A stretch of 64,000 nt of DNA, taken from contig VXCM01003124.1 of NCBI GenBank assembly GCA_014773175.1, positions 1-64,000 of the forward strand, given 5' to 3'. Source of the stretch: Lucifuga dentata. Lineage: Eukaryota > Chordata > Actinopteri > Ophidiiformes > Bythitidae. Numbering within the stretch: position 1 is the stretch's first letter; every line of letters begins with the position of its first letter. Both the position numbers and the translations under genes were made by a program. Below are positions 25,476 to 38,230 of this stretch, piece by piece. The notes under the pieces are model-generated. The model did no database searches. It saw nothing but the letters and a program-made list of their open reading frames with translations, and was not told where the DNA came from.

Positions 25476-28171
25476 GTCGTGTGAGTTATGCTTAAATTAA
25501 AAAGTGATGAAACTGGGGGCTCAGAGCAGCATCATCCTGCTGAAGTGTCTTTGGGCAAGGCACTGATTCCCCCCTCCAGCGCTCGGTTATCCTGATATTT
25601 GGAGATCAGGGCTATAGGATGATCAAAAGATATTATTATTGTCACGTTTTAAAATAATGGTTGATTTAACCTGTAGTGTGTGTGTGTGTGTGTGTGTGTG
25701 TGGTAGACTTGATTGAATTATTAGGCCTGTTTCTCATAGGTGCAGACCTGCTGGCCTGTTTAAATATGTAAAACCATAAAATATATTTTTTTTTATAAAA
25801 TGTGACAATCATACTATCCATATCATAGTTTATTGTGCTTTATGATGGACCCGTAAAACAGTTTTTTAATCAATCAGTTTTTAAAATATTTGTTTATATG
25901 TGCCCTTAATAGCCAATCCGTATATCCCATTACAAATTACTGATTTAACTTTTCATTTCCTATCTCAGATATTCTCGACGACATGGGGGAGAGCAGAGAA
26001 TGCGTCAACTGTGGCTCCATCTCCACGCCGCTCTGGAGGCGCGACGGGACGGGCCACTTTCTCTGCAACGCCTGCGGCCTTTACAGCAAAATGAATGGAC
26101 TGAGCCGGCCATTAATTAAACCACAGAAACGCACGGTAAGCGCACGCTCAGGAGACCACTTAAACGCCCAATTTCCTGCCTAATTATTTCAAACAATGAC
26201 TGGAGGTTATCGGCGAAGATATTCACAGCTGAAATGAAAATAAACTCTGAGGTCACGCTAAAACCTGTGTGAGCTCATATTTGTTGTAATAGGGCTCAAA
26301 TGGATTGTCATATTGGAAGAAATTTATTTGGATAAGGTATCAGGTGGGCGTTTTGGATACAGTGCTTTCCTTATACAAAATAATTTAGGGTCCCACACGT
26401 CCAAACATTTTTCACAGTGATTAATAATAATAATAATTTATCATCTATAGAAATTAAGGCATTGTGGCTTTGGGTGATTTGGTGACAAAACTGACCTGTT
26501 AGATGTAGATAATTTCTTATATTTGGGATTTGACCAGAATTGACAGACTGATTTTATTTCACCAAAATTATCCATAAAGTCAGAGCATCCACTCTACTTT
26601 TTTACATTATTCAGGCTCTGTTAATTTATCTTGCACGTATGAAAAATGAACTACTCTTCCTAAGCAACGGTTTTCCATGGTGCCATACACACAGCATTAC
26701 GCATCAAAACTGACGTCTATAGCACGGACGAATCTTTTGTAAATAGCCATGTGGAAATGACAGTTAAATAGACATAATGATATGTCCTATATCATTATTA
26801 GAAAACAGAATGTAGATGGCTGACTTCTAATCAAGCGAGCTAGAATCTCTCCCTAAATTTTAAAACAATTTATTAAAGCTTTGCATGACAGTCAAAACTC
26901 CATCAAGTTATACCAGCCAAACATATCTCGATATCATTTGCTTCACTGCAAAATCAATTATGATTTAAAAAAAAATAATGATCATTAACTTTATATTTTG
27001 TTACCCTCATTAGTCAACGTCCAGAAGAATCGGTCTGTCCTGCGCCAACTGTCAGACCAGCACGACCACCTTGTGGCGCAGAAACGCGGAGGGAGAGCCG
27101 GTGTGTAACGCTTGTGGACTTTACACAAAATTACACGGGGTGAGTAAAATTTAGTTCAGGTTTCTTTCGGCCTCAACAATTCATATTCATAGAAGAGAAT
27201 TATTGTCTAATATTTATCAATCAAATCCGCAGGTACCTCGGCCGCTCGCTATGAAAAAAGAGGGAATCCAGACAAGAAAAAGAAAACCAAAAACCTTAAA
27301 TAAAACAAAAGGTTCCTCTGGTGAGTTAGTTATATATTGCTGTTATGCATTCGGACAATTGCTATCACAATATTGCTAATCGTAATATGATACTTATATA
27401 AAATACTTATATTTTATTTTTAATAGGTAATAGCAACACTGTCTCTATGACTCCCACGTCTACATCTTCATCCAATTCAGAAGACTGCTCGAAAACAAGC
27501 TCTCCCTCTGCACAGGTGTCAGGGGTAAGATATTTTCCCACTAAAATGAAAATGTTGAATTAGAGCATCGGATAAATTATTAATATTAGAAAAATAGCTG
27601 ATTTAGCTTATTCTGCAGCTTTTAAAAAGCTGGAAAGGCCATTTTTACAATTACTTTTGTCAGATATTTTCCACATTAAATGTATTCCCAGGATTGGGTA
27701 TTTTGTTATGACGAATTCAAGAGTATTGTAGCTCTGTTTTGTTATACAGATCATACTGACAGATTGATGCTCTATGGTCATAACTTGCTAATGAATTTGT
27801 CAACATAATATTACAGTATGGTGAGCTTCACATTGCTCAGTATTTGGTTCTTTTTCATTTTGTGTAATGGAGTCAGAATCTCAGTCCCTGACTCTAATCA
27901 CATTCCATTTTTATTTTTATTTATTTTTTATTTATTTATTTATATTTTTTTTCAAGAAATGTCTCTTATGCAGCATAATAACACAAAATTTTTCTTTTCT
28001 CTCATGGTGCAGGTCAGTTCCTCTGTGCTTTCCAGCTCAGGGGAGGGAACAGGCTCTGGTTCAACAGTGAAGTATGGACAGGACAGCCTGTACACCAGTG
28101 TGGGTTTGTCCCAGCCAGCAGATGTAGCTTCAGTCAGGGGTGAGCCGTGGTGCCCCATGGCCCTCGCTTGA
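24482..28171 (+). CDS. gata6: GATA6 transcription factor (complete coding region, six coding exons)
   Basis: Encodes a nuclear GATA-family zinc-finger activator that binds WGATAR sites; the family member GATA6 acts in heart and endoderm development. Coding exons are 24482-25399, 25969-26135, 27014-27139, 27233-27320, 27427-27524 and 28013-28171, all with GT-AG introns in compatible phases. The first of these contains a 62-bp assembly artefact (25314-25375) that shifts the frame; without it the product is 497 residues. Two C-x2-C-x17-C-x2-C fingers lie near residues 297-321 and 351-375, followed by a basic segment with TRKRKPK. GATA6 rather than GATA4/5 is indicated by LLFTDLDQ-like [37 protein letters not shown] and the C-terminal [13 protein letters not shown]...WCPMALA. 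The ATG at 24482 is preferred because MDLGENSW aligns with the mammalian long-form start; an in-frame upstream GTG is not used. Sure of identity. Confidence 0.96.
25253..25375. repeat. 61-bp duplication around assembly N 25314 inside gata6 (artefact)
   Basis: Identical copies 25253-25313 and 25315-25375. The second copy plus the N adds 62 bases, breaking the gata6 frame. Confidence 0.9.
25969..26135 (+). CDS. gata6: gata6 coding exon 2: N-terminal GATA zinc finger
   Basis: The acceptor is TATCTCAG at 25961-25968 and the donor GT is at 26136-26137. The exon encodes [15 protein letters not shown] and the whole first finger (CVNC, 17 residues, CNAC), then [19 protein letters not shown]. The first finger in this family stabilises DNA binding and contacts FOG cofactors. 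Length 167 bp, phase 1 to 0, as expected for the family. Confidence 0.96.
27014..27139 (+). CDS. gata6: gata6 coding exon 3: C-terminal GATA zinc finger
   Basis: The acceptor is CTCATTAG ending at 27013 and the donor GT is at 27140-27141. The 126-bp exon encodes [14 protein letters not shown] and the second finger (CANC, 17 residues, CNAC) through GLYTKLHG. This finger is the main WGATAR-binding module. The exon is exactly 42 codons, the usual size in GATA4/5/6 genes. Confidence 0.96.
27233..27320 (+). CDS. gata6: gata6 coding exon 4: basic tail of the DNA-binding region
   Basis: The acceptor is CCGCAG ending at 27232 and the donor is GTGAGT at 27321. The exon encodes [20 protein letters not shown] and [10 protein letters not shown]. 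The Arg/Lys-rich segment just after the second finger is the conserved minor-groove-contact and nuclear-localisation region of GATA factors. The introns on both sides are very short (93 and 106 bp), typical of compact teleost genes. Confidence 0.95.
27427..27524 (+). CDS. gata6: gata6 coding exon 5
   Basis: Begins after TTTTTAATAG at 27417-27426 and ends at GGG with donor GTAAGA at 27525. It encodes [20 protein letters not shown] followed by [12 protein letters not shown], a Ser/Thr-rich segment diagnostic of GATA6. An alternative donor (GTGTCA at 27516) exists nine bases earlier and would remove three residues in frame. Confidence 0.92.
28013..28171 (+). CDS. gata6: gata6 last coding exon
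   Basis: The acceptor is CATGGTGCAG ending at 28012. The exon encodes [20 protein letters not shown], then [20 protein letters not shown] and a C-terminus WCPMALA, stopping at TGA 28169-28171. The end closely resembles the mammalian GATA6 terminus (WCALALA). Confidence 0.95.
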   Translation, partial: VSSSVLSSSGEGTGSGSTVKYGQDSLYTSVGLSQPADVASVRGEPWCPMALA

Positions 28172-28760
28172 GCATCTGAATCTGGGGAAGGACAACAATC
28201 CCAGCCCCTCTTTCTGGATGTCACATAGTGTGGAAGTATTTGGTGGCCTCAGGCAGTGTTTTCTTCCTCACAGCTGATGCATGAAGATTCAAACAAAAGG
28301 GAAAGAAGGGTGAGACAACCTTCAATCACACAGCAAGCTTGAAACAAGCATGGAATATTTGAGATTGCTTTCCAGAATGGTATGAGGATCTAAATGCCTG
28401 GGACGTGTCCAGATGATCAATCCGTGGCCTGCCATGGATGGTTTCAGGACCTGCTGTGCACTCAATATCTCTTCTGTCCATGGCACAGAATCTGATCTTG
28501 GTTCTTAAAAGAAAAGTCATCATGTATATAACGGTATGGATTTCCTCCCTGAAGAAAAAGCTGTTGATTGGATACCAGTGCTTGATAAGGTGCCATTTTT
28601 CTTGAAGGACTTTTAGATTTTTTTTTCTTCTTCTTTCCGCAACTGGAATCATGCCACGAGACAACTTTTATGAATCAAAAGAAAATATTTATAAATCTTC
28701 CATTGTCTAAAACATGGCTATGATTGTTAATAAAGATATCAATATAGAGTAGAAGTTAAA
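28172..28760 (+). other. gata6: gata6 3' UTR (probable)
   Basis: Non-coding sequence following the stop codon. The first good AATAAA hexamer downstream is at 28729-28734. Other hexamers occur further on (for example around 29334), so a longer 3' UTR is possible. Confidence 0.45.
28729..28734 (+). terminator. Candidate polyadenylation signal of gata6
   Basis: Canonical AATAAA 558 bases after the gata6 stop, the first on the sense strand in a suitable setting. Confidence 0.4.
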
Positions 28761-29661
28761 CCATTCTGATGTCTTCTTTTCTAGTCCTGACTTTTTCTTG
28801 TGAAGTGGTTGTTTGCAGTTTAGTAGTTTGGAATCTGCACGTGTGCCACTGAAAGCTCTTACTGTATTTGACTGAAATTAGTTTGGTTTAAACAGGGTAT
28901 CACTGACTATGGCATCTTATGTCATCTCATGTTTTGTTTCATTATTTACTAAAACTTTCAAATAATCAAGTCCTTCAGATTAATTTTGATATTGAGACAT
29001 TGTCACCTGTTGGTTGGCGTTAAGGTACTATTCTCAAAGTTGGACATGAAGAGAGCAGAGCTACACAAACTCTTTTACATGGAAAACATTGGATGGCTTT
29101 AGCAAAGCACACCCAGAATAGCTGTAGGCCTTCTGAACTTTTTGTTACAAGACAAACTGAAAAACAAAATGTTGGCTGCACTACCTATGTCTCTCTATAA
29201 GCTGTACACATTTCAACAAAGCAAGCATGTATTGTCACATCATTTTTGTACTAAAATTAGATCAAAATGGAGAGTAAAGTCACCTCTGAACAAATTAGCA
29301 TTACCTAGCTAAATGATGTTCATCCACAGTAAAAAATAAATAAATAAATAAATAAAACAAAATAAAAATAATGCCCCCAACCCTGAATATTTCATCCTTT
29401 ACAAATTTTCATGGTGAGATAAAAATAAATAAATAAATAAATAAATTAGACTCTGTTAAAAAAAGATAAAAAAGAAAAAAAGACAATTTATACTTCATTA
29501 ATGGTTAAAACATACCCTTATTGATAAAACTGAATGGGTGACATCAAAACTGAAACATTTGATTCTTCACATGTTCTCCAGCAGGATTCTGAGTGCGGCC
29601 TCAAAATCGGGCATCATGGGAAGTTTCCATCTGACGACATTGTGAAACTGGCATAATACAA

Positions 29662-29692
<31 letters not shown>

Positions 29693-32600
29693 CACATGTT
29701 GCTTCATCCAAATAGGGCATGTCTTCTTCTGGACTTATTTATTTTGTGAAATATCATGTTTATTTTAGCATCTTTTTTTGTATCATGTTTGAATTTTTTT
29801 TTTTTTTTTTTTTTTTGTCTNTTTTTTTTTTTTTTTTTTTTGTCACCGTTGTTTTATTTCTGAAATATTATAAGAATAATTTTATTTAAATTCATTTAAA
29901 TAAATTGATGTGGTGATGTAAGTGAATTTGGGACAGCTACCATGTTTTTTCTTTTTGTTTCTTTTCTTTTTTTTTTTTTTTTAAAGAAACAATCATAAAG
30001 AAGTTGTGGAACTAACCATATTCTTGCATAATAATAATTTACTGTGGTATATTTTTTGTATGTGGCAACTGGAGCAAACTGTTAACTCCCCATTCCTCCC
30101 TGGCTAAACAAAGCCTAGATAGCTTTATTTACTCAGATGTTTTCATGAGTGTGAAGGAAGTGAATGAAGACAGAAATCATGATGAGGCTAATGCAAGGCA
30201 AGGGGTTCCTGTGAAATATAACAGATAAGAGAAAGAAAATAAAAATCTCATTTCATGGGCAGGTATCCCATCTAAACAATTTAACATTAAAGTTATGCTT
30301 GCAAGTTTGGATTTCCAGCTTTTTCTGGGTGGTTTGCTTTTACATGATATGTTTCTGTTTCATTAAAGCAAACCTTTATTCCTACTGACAGAGTTTTCTT
30401 TTTCCCTGCTAGCCTCTGAACACTCTTGCTCAAAACACGGTCTACTTCCCTGTGTCCTCTTGAACCAGCAGCTGAAAGTACCTGTCACAATGTTTACTGT
30501 ACTTAAGCGAATATGACCTGTGAGTAATACCACCAGTAGACCAAAAGATTTTAGAGATGCTAAGATTTATGTGTGGGCTTAATGTTATCTGTCTGCTCTT
30601 TGGCATATTGATTCAGCTGAGCTTATTGAGTGTTGAGGAATTTGCTGCAATGCACAACAGTCAGACACAATTTGGATGTGAGGATTGTTGACGGAGCTAT
30701 TCTGCTTGTTTTTGGAGGGATTAGATCCGAAGGATACGCCTCTTTTAGTTTTAAATGTTACTAGTGTTCAGGTTTAGCTGTACTTGGCAGCAGGTTTATT
30801 TGCTCCTCAATGTCATTTGTGTGATATGGTCCTCGAGCTTCCAAGCAGATGAATTTACAAAACTACCTTTAGATATGTGAATGTAAACTGGTGTCAAACT
30901 GGAAGAAGGAGTAAATATTTATAGGTTTGTGAATTTATGAGGTGGTCCTCGCTTGGCACTGTCTGACTGGTATCCATGGTGCTGTGAAGGAGGAAATATA
31001 AACACAACATCACACAAATCCTCTTTCTGCTCTCCTCTGGATAGATGTGCACAGAGCTGAGGTCACATCCACATACTCACAAAAATTTATGCAAATGTCA
31101 AGGTTAGCGTGATACTTGCGGACAGTTTTGCTTGAGCATGCCAACTTTGTGCACCTGCATGTATCTATTCCATTACTGTTGATTTGCATAGTTACTTACA
31201 GATGAATATTTTACAAACAATAATAATCTCATAAAACATGATGTATTATTTGGTTCTCAACCTGGGAGTGGGAGCCGCCCAAGTGGTTACCAGATACTTC
31301 CAAGAGGTCATGGGACGACAAAAGGTTTAAAAACAAAATTTTACAGAATCCATGTAATGCTGAAAGGTTTAATTTTAATAGTTTTACGTCTTTATTTTAA
31401 TTTTAGGCCTCTAAAATTATTTAAACATAACAATTTCATTCCTTGGTATAAGTGTTCACAGCTCCCAGCATACAACATGTGACAAGGGGTCACAAGCAGA
31501 CATTGATTTATTTGAAAGAGGTCACAGACACAAAACATCAGGAGCCACTGACAGCGTATAAAGAATATAGACATATTGCCACCTGAATCAGCCACAGCAT
31601 TAATATAATTAATATAATAAAACACAATACTTAAGTACATGTAGCTCATAATACTTCTGGGGTGGGGAGGGNTTGCTGTTATGGCTGCACAGGGTTGAAA
31701 GTCCTCCTAAGGTAAACAGCCCGGCTCACCCAGCAGCCTGCAGGCCTCAGCCCTGTTTCATCCATGGGCAGCAGCACAGAGCAGCACAGAGCAGCACAGT
31801 GGCTCCCAGAGGAGATGCCCGTTGATCTTTCCACGTTGCCTTTCAAAGGAGAGCCCTGCTGAGCCTGCCTCCGGAAGAGATGGGATCTCTGACTCAGCCC
31901 TTTTGGGTTTCCTCGACAGACATGGGGGCATGCTGCGGGGAACAAATGACTTAAAAACATTACCATTATAGCTGCTCTGCTTTTAGTATCTGTGAAGTTT
32001 TGGAACAGATTCTGTTCCTTAATGGAAAAAAAATTTGTGTGCATTAACCTTTTATTTTTCTGTGATTTGGCAGATCTACAGAGTTGTGCCCTGCACTGTA
32101 AAAAAAAAAATAAAAATAAAAATAATAATAATAATTCAGGATATTTAACTTAAATGCACAAGTTTTTCTGCTGTTTCAACGCTAAGGTTTAACTGAACTA
32201 ATACTGAATTATTAGTTTGTTGTATATAATATAAAACTCATGTTAACTTAAGAAAACTTGAGAAAAATATATTACTGTAAGTAACTCAATAAATTAAGTT
32301 CAATCATAATAGTCTCTTTTTTTATAGTTTTGAGCATGGAGAGAAATGGTTGCAACAGCATTTCATCCTGGACAGGGTGTGACACAGAATACTTCAAAAC
32401 CATTCCTGGAACGCTTTTCCCAGCATCGTTAGACAACTGTGCCAGCGTTTGGGTGGGAGGCCTTGTATTCAATGATTGGTGCATTTTAGGACCCNCCCCC
32501 CCCCCCATCTGTTTTCTTCCAGGACAGCTAGGTTAGTAAAGGAGGCTATTTGATTTCCAGTTATTTTCAGTTTCTCAGTATAAAGGAGTTTCATAGTCAC

Positions 32601-33989
32601 ATATTCATAAGCCATCTGAGGCTGTCTGATCACCTGAGGGTGTGATGACTTTATTAAACCCATAATGTGAAAAGGTATGGAGGTGGAGTCTGTAGTCACT
32701 AATCTTCATCATGGTTATCGTTTTAATTTTAATCACTGAGAACCTCTACGACTCATCTTTACTGTGTAAAAATCATTAAAATGTTACAAGGACTTCTGGT
32801 AAAGCTGCAGGTAGTTACGGCTCCCAGCAGCGGCAATGTTTGCTGTTAGCTGGAATGAGTTCTTGACTCTCTTTATATTCTGATCTGCCTTCAGGCACAA
32901 CATGGCAGTCATTTCCCCTTTAAGAGAGTAATTACTCTAATGATCCATCATTGGTCTAATCATCCTCATTGCATGCATCTACTTCTCTGGCTATATAAAC
33001 TTGTCTGCTTTGTCATTTCAGTGTTGAATCTTCAGCTCAAACAGAGAAGGAGGAAACTTCTCATTTTGTCTGCAACACTCATCAGGATGTCCAATCCTTT
33101 AAAGCAACGAGATTTCAACTCAAAGGAGCTAATGTGTGCTATCCAACAATGTCTGCAGTTAGCTTTAGCAAACAATGTCACAACTGCATTAAAAGGATGA
33201 ACTTAACTCCAGCGTTGCATGAAGAAAAATCACCTCCTCCACCCCCTTCATAAACTCTTAGAGATTGAGTCATAGGAAGCTGTTACACAGAAGGGGAACG
33301 TTCCATGTATTATTGTTGCTATTAAGTGATGATGAGAAATGTAACTCCTTTCCCTCTAACAATAAAATAACTGAAAGCGAACTGTTGTTATAACCCAAAT
33401 ACAACATGATGTCATCATACAGTGATGACATCATACAGCTATGTATAGTCAGTGAACTTATTACACAAATAGTGGGAGCGAGTTCAGGGAAGGTTGGGTG
33501 TTGGAGTGTATGACACTTTTGGTGAAGAAAAGGGTGGGACACAAGACTTTGGGCTGCGTGTGTTTAAGTGCATGCGTGTGCGTTGTAAGGAATGGCAGGA
33601 AATTGTAGGGAATGTGACTGTACGGGAGGAGATGTGCTTGAAGGCTGAGAATGAGGGGGAAAAAAAAAAAACAAAAGCAGAGAACATGGTTATGTGGAAA
33701 CAAGGAAAACTAAATATCAGTCATGCCTGACAACATACAACCTTTAACTCGGAAATGAATCTGGTGTTTCCTTAAAAGGGACAGTCTGGCTGGCAGATAG
33801 TACTTATTTCTCAGTCCTCTGACAAAAACAAAGAAATGTGTTGAACTGACAGTTTATTCTTTGCGTATTTGATGAACAAATTCAGTTCAGTAATCTAGAC
33901 TTTATAGCATTCTTGCCTTTTTGAGAGTTTATGTGGTAGACTGGGTTTGTTTTACACAGATTTCAGTGTTTTAATTTAGGGGTTCATTT

Positions 33990-34150
33990 TGAAACCTTTA
34001 TGATGCTTTAATGTGCAAAAAAAAAAAAAAAAAAAAAAAACACCACATAGAATCCACTTCAACTCTCCCTTGCTACAGCACCACAGTGCACACTGAGTGA
34101 AAATAAGTTGTCTTAGGCGCTGCCTTTTTAAGGCCCCCCTCAAAAATGAG
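33990..34150 (-). repeat. Dispersed repeat, related to 41870-42060
   Basis: The reverse complement shares TTTTCACTCAGT, a GTGCTGTAGCAAGGGAGAG block and TTAAAGCATC with the copy at 41.9 kb. An A-tract at 34018-34040 lies inside. Confidence 0.45.
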
Positions 34151-36309
34151 GGAACATAACAAAAGCATAAAAAAAGCAGATAGACTTTTAGTACGTAGGT
34201 ATGTATGTCATCTGTTTTAAATACAGCAACAAGTTTCAGCACATACAAAATATTCTTCTATTTGAATATTGTATCCCCTGGCACAGTAGGCACTGCATAT
34301 AAAGCTTTGCCATGTAACCAGCAGAGACAAAGAAAACAGTGTTAAGATTAATTCCTGGCCTGCCAGTGAAGAGATTGGTCACGTTTTGTGTTTGTTCAGT
34401 CTCTTGTTCCTTCTAAAGGTGCAGTTTGCTGGGAACGCTCTGCAATGAATAGTGAGCCACACTTGCACACATGCATGCACACAAACACACACAAACAGGT
34501 CATTGTAATGGAGAGTTGTAGGCAGTTTGTTTTAAATTCATCTATCTGTTTCAATTAAGTGCTCATTGCTGCACTTTCCAGACATTACTTATACAAAAAA
34601 AATGTGTCGCTGTTGTTTCTTTTGAGATTATTTAAATTTCTATAGATGGCACTCTTTTTTGTGTTCATCCGACTAACACTGGTCATGCTAACTACTGTTT
34701 TCTTCTTCTATTTGTTACAAACATGATGCTTCTACTTCTGTGAACGTAAAACATGGGACTTCCTGGGCACTCTTGATTCACTACTGTGTTTATCAGCTGC
34801 TGCCGGAACTGTAAAACTTATTCCTACGAAAATATCATGGATTAAATAAAAATCAAACCATGTGGCATTGGACAAATGGACTGAGACATGTCTGTTAAAA
34901 ACATATATAGTATTTGATACCTTAAGCCCCACAAAGCAATTCTTCCTCTCATCTGATTTTGTTACTGGTCGCCTCTACAGTAAACTCCCTTTCAACGGCA
35001 GAAACTTCCTATTCATGCTTTGTGTATTTACAAGGAAAAAGTGAAGTACTGTATGTAAGTAACAAAAGCCTGACACTATTTGACTACCAAATTAATGTTT
35101 TCTCCTGTAGACCACAATGCCAGTTTTGTCATGTGGAGCACTGTTCTCTTCTCTAATGGAAAAGGCTATTTCATTACTGAGCTCTCTGTCTGGGCTTTCA
35201 AACTCAGACACTAAATCATGTAACTCATGTAAGTATTTTGTGCCGCTGCTATCCATGTAGTACTCTGAGATTCCTGTGAGTTCAAAACAAGGTTACCGCT
35301 ATCTCTCCTCTCCTACTAGCCCAACAGGCGGCCTTGTGTCCAAGGCATGTTGAATTAAGTTCACTGCTCTGTTCTCGTGTATGGGAACCTGAGCTCGCAG
35401 CCAAATGCAATACTTCCCGGAGTATTTCTGTCAGAGCCCCAGCCTTTGAAAAACAAAACACAGTGAAGTCACCCTGGGCCCGTGTTAATCAATTAAATAT
35501 ATGTCAACAAACAATATGCCGATCATCATCTTAACTGGGAGAATAAATTCCCTCCTGATGATGTATGATCAGATGTCAAGCGTAGTTCTACAAGGACATA
35601 CAGACAATACTAAGCTCAGTTCCTGTTTTTTTTTTAAACCCAGTAAGATCCCACTAATCAATCACCAGCAATAAATACCAACCCATTCTATATGAGTTAT
35701 TAAACATATCAACTGCATTCGAGATGTAGATGAGCAAAAGAAAAAAAAAAAAACTTGGGTCGTGCAAAGAAAAAAAGTCTTTAAAATGTTATAACTAGAT
35801 TTGGATCTGCATCAAAATATAGCAGAGTGATAGACACTCATGATGAGTGTTTGACGGCCATGATGTTTGGAGAAAGACTAAATCCTCACTTTGTACAAGG
35901 CTGACTTGGACACAATTTCAAGTCAGCCCGAATTATCCCCATTTAAATTCATCATGCTCTAGACAGAGGCAGATATGTGCACCTAAGAAAATTTAAAAAA
36001 AAAGCTAAACCTGTATTAATTTGCACTGGAAAAATAATACTTTGTGCAAGATGTAAAAATTCTTACAGGGTGGTAAGTTTTACTGGTGCAAAAAAACAAA
36101 AAGCATAACCTTAAATTTAAAATGAACTTAAACTGACCTAAACATGCGGGTTACCTGAAAATACTGTTTGAATTTTGTGAACATTATGTAACGAGTCTTT
36201 CTTCATTGTGTCATGTTGACATAACCAAAACTTTACTGCTGAGATCTAATGTGAGAGCAACAGAACAATATAAGGTGAGAGGTGAGAGGGATGGTTGACA
36301 TTCCCATGT

Positions 36310-36311
<2 letters not shown>

Positions 36312-36350
<39 letters not shown>

Positions 36351-36351
36351 C

Positions 36352-36379
<28 letters not shown>
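36312..36379. repeat. (GT)n(GA)n compound microsatellite
   Basis: GT run, then ACAGAGAGA run. Confidence 0.85.
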
Positions 36380-36382
<3 letters not shown>

Positions 36383-36933
36383 CTTTGATGAAGCGGTAAA
36401 GGGAAACCATGCCTTCCTGACTGGTATCAGTCCTTAGCTCAGAGGCTCCAGCCTTCTGGAGAATCTGCATGGAGTCATAGCTTTAGTCACTTGGGTCAAG
36501 TATGGGCTATGAAGTTTGGTGGGATTTAAGCGGCCCCTCCTTCCTGCCCAGAATGCAGTGCGGCATCCCAGACTTTAGACCCACACTCTCTCAGAATGAG
36601 GTATGCTTGTGTAAACATCATTTGGCTCGCCGAAGTCTTGAAATGTAATAAATTTTCATCTAGAACTCCAGATAGCTGCAGAGCCACATAGTGGAGATGG
36701 GGGATAAAATGCAGGATCTTACAGGAGAGCCCAGAGAGGCGTGACTGCTGATTGGATGATTCTCTGCTGAGAGTTCTTATGTATGATCCTGATAATCAAA
36801 TGAGCATTTAAAACAAATAAAAGGCTGATGCATGGCAGCTTCACAAGCAGAAGATACAGCCACTCACTGAAAACACACCAGGCTCCAACTGGAGTTCAAC
36901 TTTTCACAATTTTTTAACCCCATTTTTTTCATC

Positions 36934-37206
36934 AGTGCTCAAATCCTTTACTTAAGTAAAACTTCTGGTGGAAGATACTTCAATTCAAGTTAAAAACCCT
37001 GCATTTACAGGTCTGAAGTTAAAGATAGGAAGTATTAGCAGTAGAGCATATCCTTCATCTGGAAATTTTTTATTGCATCAATAATGAAAATCCCAAACAC
37101 TGGAGATGGAGAAAAATGGAAAACAAGTTGTCAAAGTAATGCAAAATATAAATACTCAAGTGAAGTACAAGTACCTCGAACTTGAACTTAAGTGCAGTAC
37201 TTTTAT
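36934..37206 (+). repeat. AAGTAC-rich dispersed repeat
   Basis: Starts CAGTGCTCAAATCCTTTACT with TAAGTAAAAC and ends AAATACTCAAGTGAAGTACA, then AGTACCTCGAACTTG and TTAAGTGCAGTAC. Confidence 0.5.
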
Positions 37207-37812
37207 GTGAACCCAGTCTGAGCACAACAGTGCTGCTTCCTTGTGCTTGTTACAAAGGCTGACCAGCAGACCCTTTGGCTGAGGCAACCAATTAATTATA
37301 GCCGTGACTTTAAAACTTCCTGTTTTTCCCTCCTTAATTAAGCCAATCTGCCCTGCTGCTCTAAAGAGAGGAAATACCTCAAAATAGTTCCCAATTTCAG
37401 CACATTCAATTATTTTGTACTCAGTACAGATTTCATCGGTCGTGTTAATGTACAGATCAACAATGTTTGATCACTGGGAAATTACGTCTGTCATTTCTTC
37501 CTGTTTCTCCCCAAGTAATGTGGGAACTGTGAGCAGAGTGGTGCCCGAGGTGGGCACAGCCTGTGTACGGATTAGCAAGTACGTGCCCTCAGTCAGGCCC
37601 ATCCAACATCAATCTCTGACCAAGATGTTTATTATTACACTCATGCAGTCAGAGTGAAAAAGACTCTGATTTATGCCTCTGCTGTTACCCTTTCCTGTCC
37701 TCATTTATGAAAACAAAATTCCTGTGAATTTCTGCAGTATTAACACTAAGCAGTTATGGGGGCAAAGCTCTCTTACGCTTACGCTGCAATGTATAGCGTA
37801 GCTTTACAGTGA

Positions 37813-38230
37813 TGTACACAAGTATTACTCAAATTTTTTTTGACTTACATAAAAGTACTAATACCACAATGAAAAAAAAAACACTCCATTGCAGGTCAAA
37901 TTCTGCATAATTCTAATCCTATTCCAGTTGAACCTAACCAAACCATTTAGGTTTTAGGGTTGGGGGTGCTGTGAAAGAAAAATCATATAAATATATTGGT
38001 GCTGTGAAAGAAAAATCATATAAATATATTGACTCATTCACGGTTCTATCTCGGCTTACATGGCTCAGAGTCAAACTCTAAAAACCAGAAGAACTGCTGA
38101 CTTGTCAAGACAAGTGTCACAAATACAGTACTGTCCATCGAAAGTACAAAGCATGCATTTACATAAACGGAAATACTCAAATGAAATACAAATAACTCAA
38201 AAATTGCACAATACTGAGGTACTTTCCATT
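37813..38230 (+). repeat. AAGTAC-rich dispersed repeat, degraded
   Basis: Starts GTACACAAGTATTACTC, has AAAAGTACTAATACCACAAT and ends AAATACTCAAATGAAATAC. A perfect 33-bp tandem duplication lies inside (37965-37997, 37998-38030). Confidence 0.45.

Larger units (their letters stand above)
28761..36933. other. Non-coding stretch downstream of gata6
   Basis: Several A/T homopolymer tracts (29668-29692, gap N at 29821, 34018-34040), gap Ns at 31672 and 32495, AATA-type microsatellites near 29335 and 29426, and the repeat at 33990-34150. A 121-codon minus-strand frame at 31679-32044 is unrecognised. No RBBP8 or CTAGE1 coding sequence seen. Confidence 0.55.

Noticed and set aside
24482..28171. gata4 or gata5 instead of gata6
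   Set aside because: The N-terminal [14 protein letters not shown] and the C-terminal end match GATA6, and the neighbour is a CABLES1-type gene.
31679..32044. 121-codon minus-strand frame
   Set aside because: No recognisable domain; contains short tandem AGCAGCACAG sequence.
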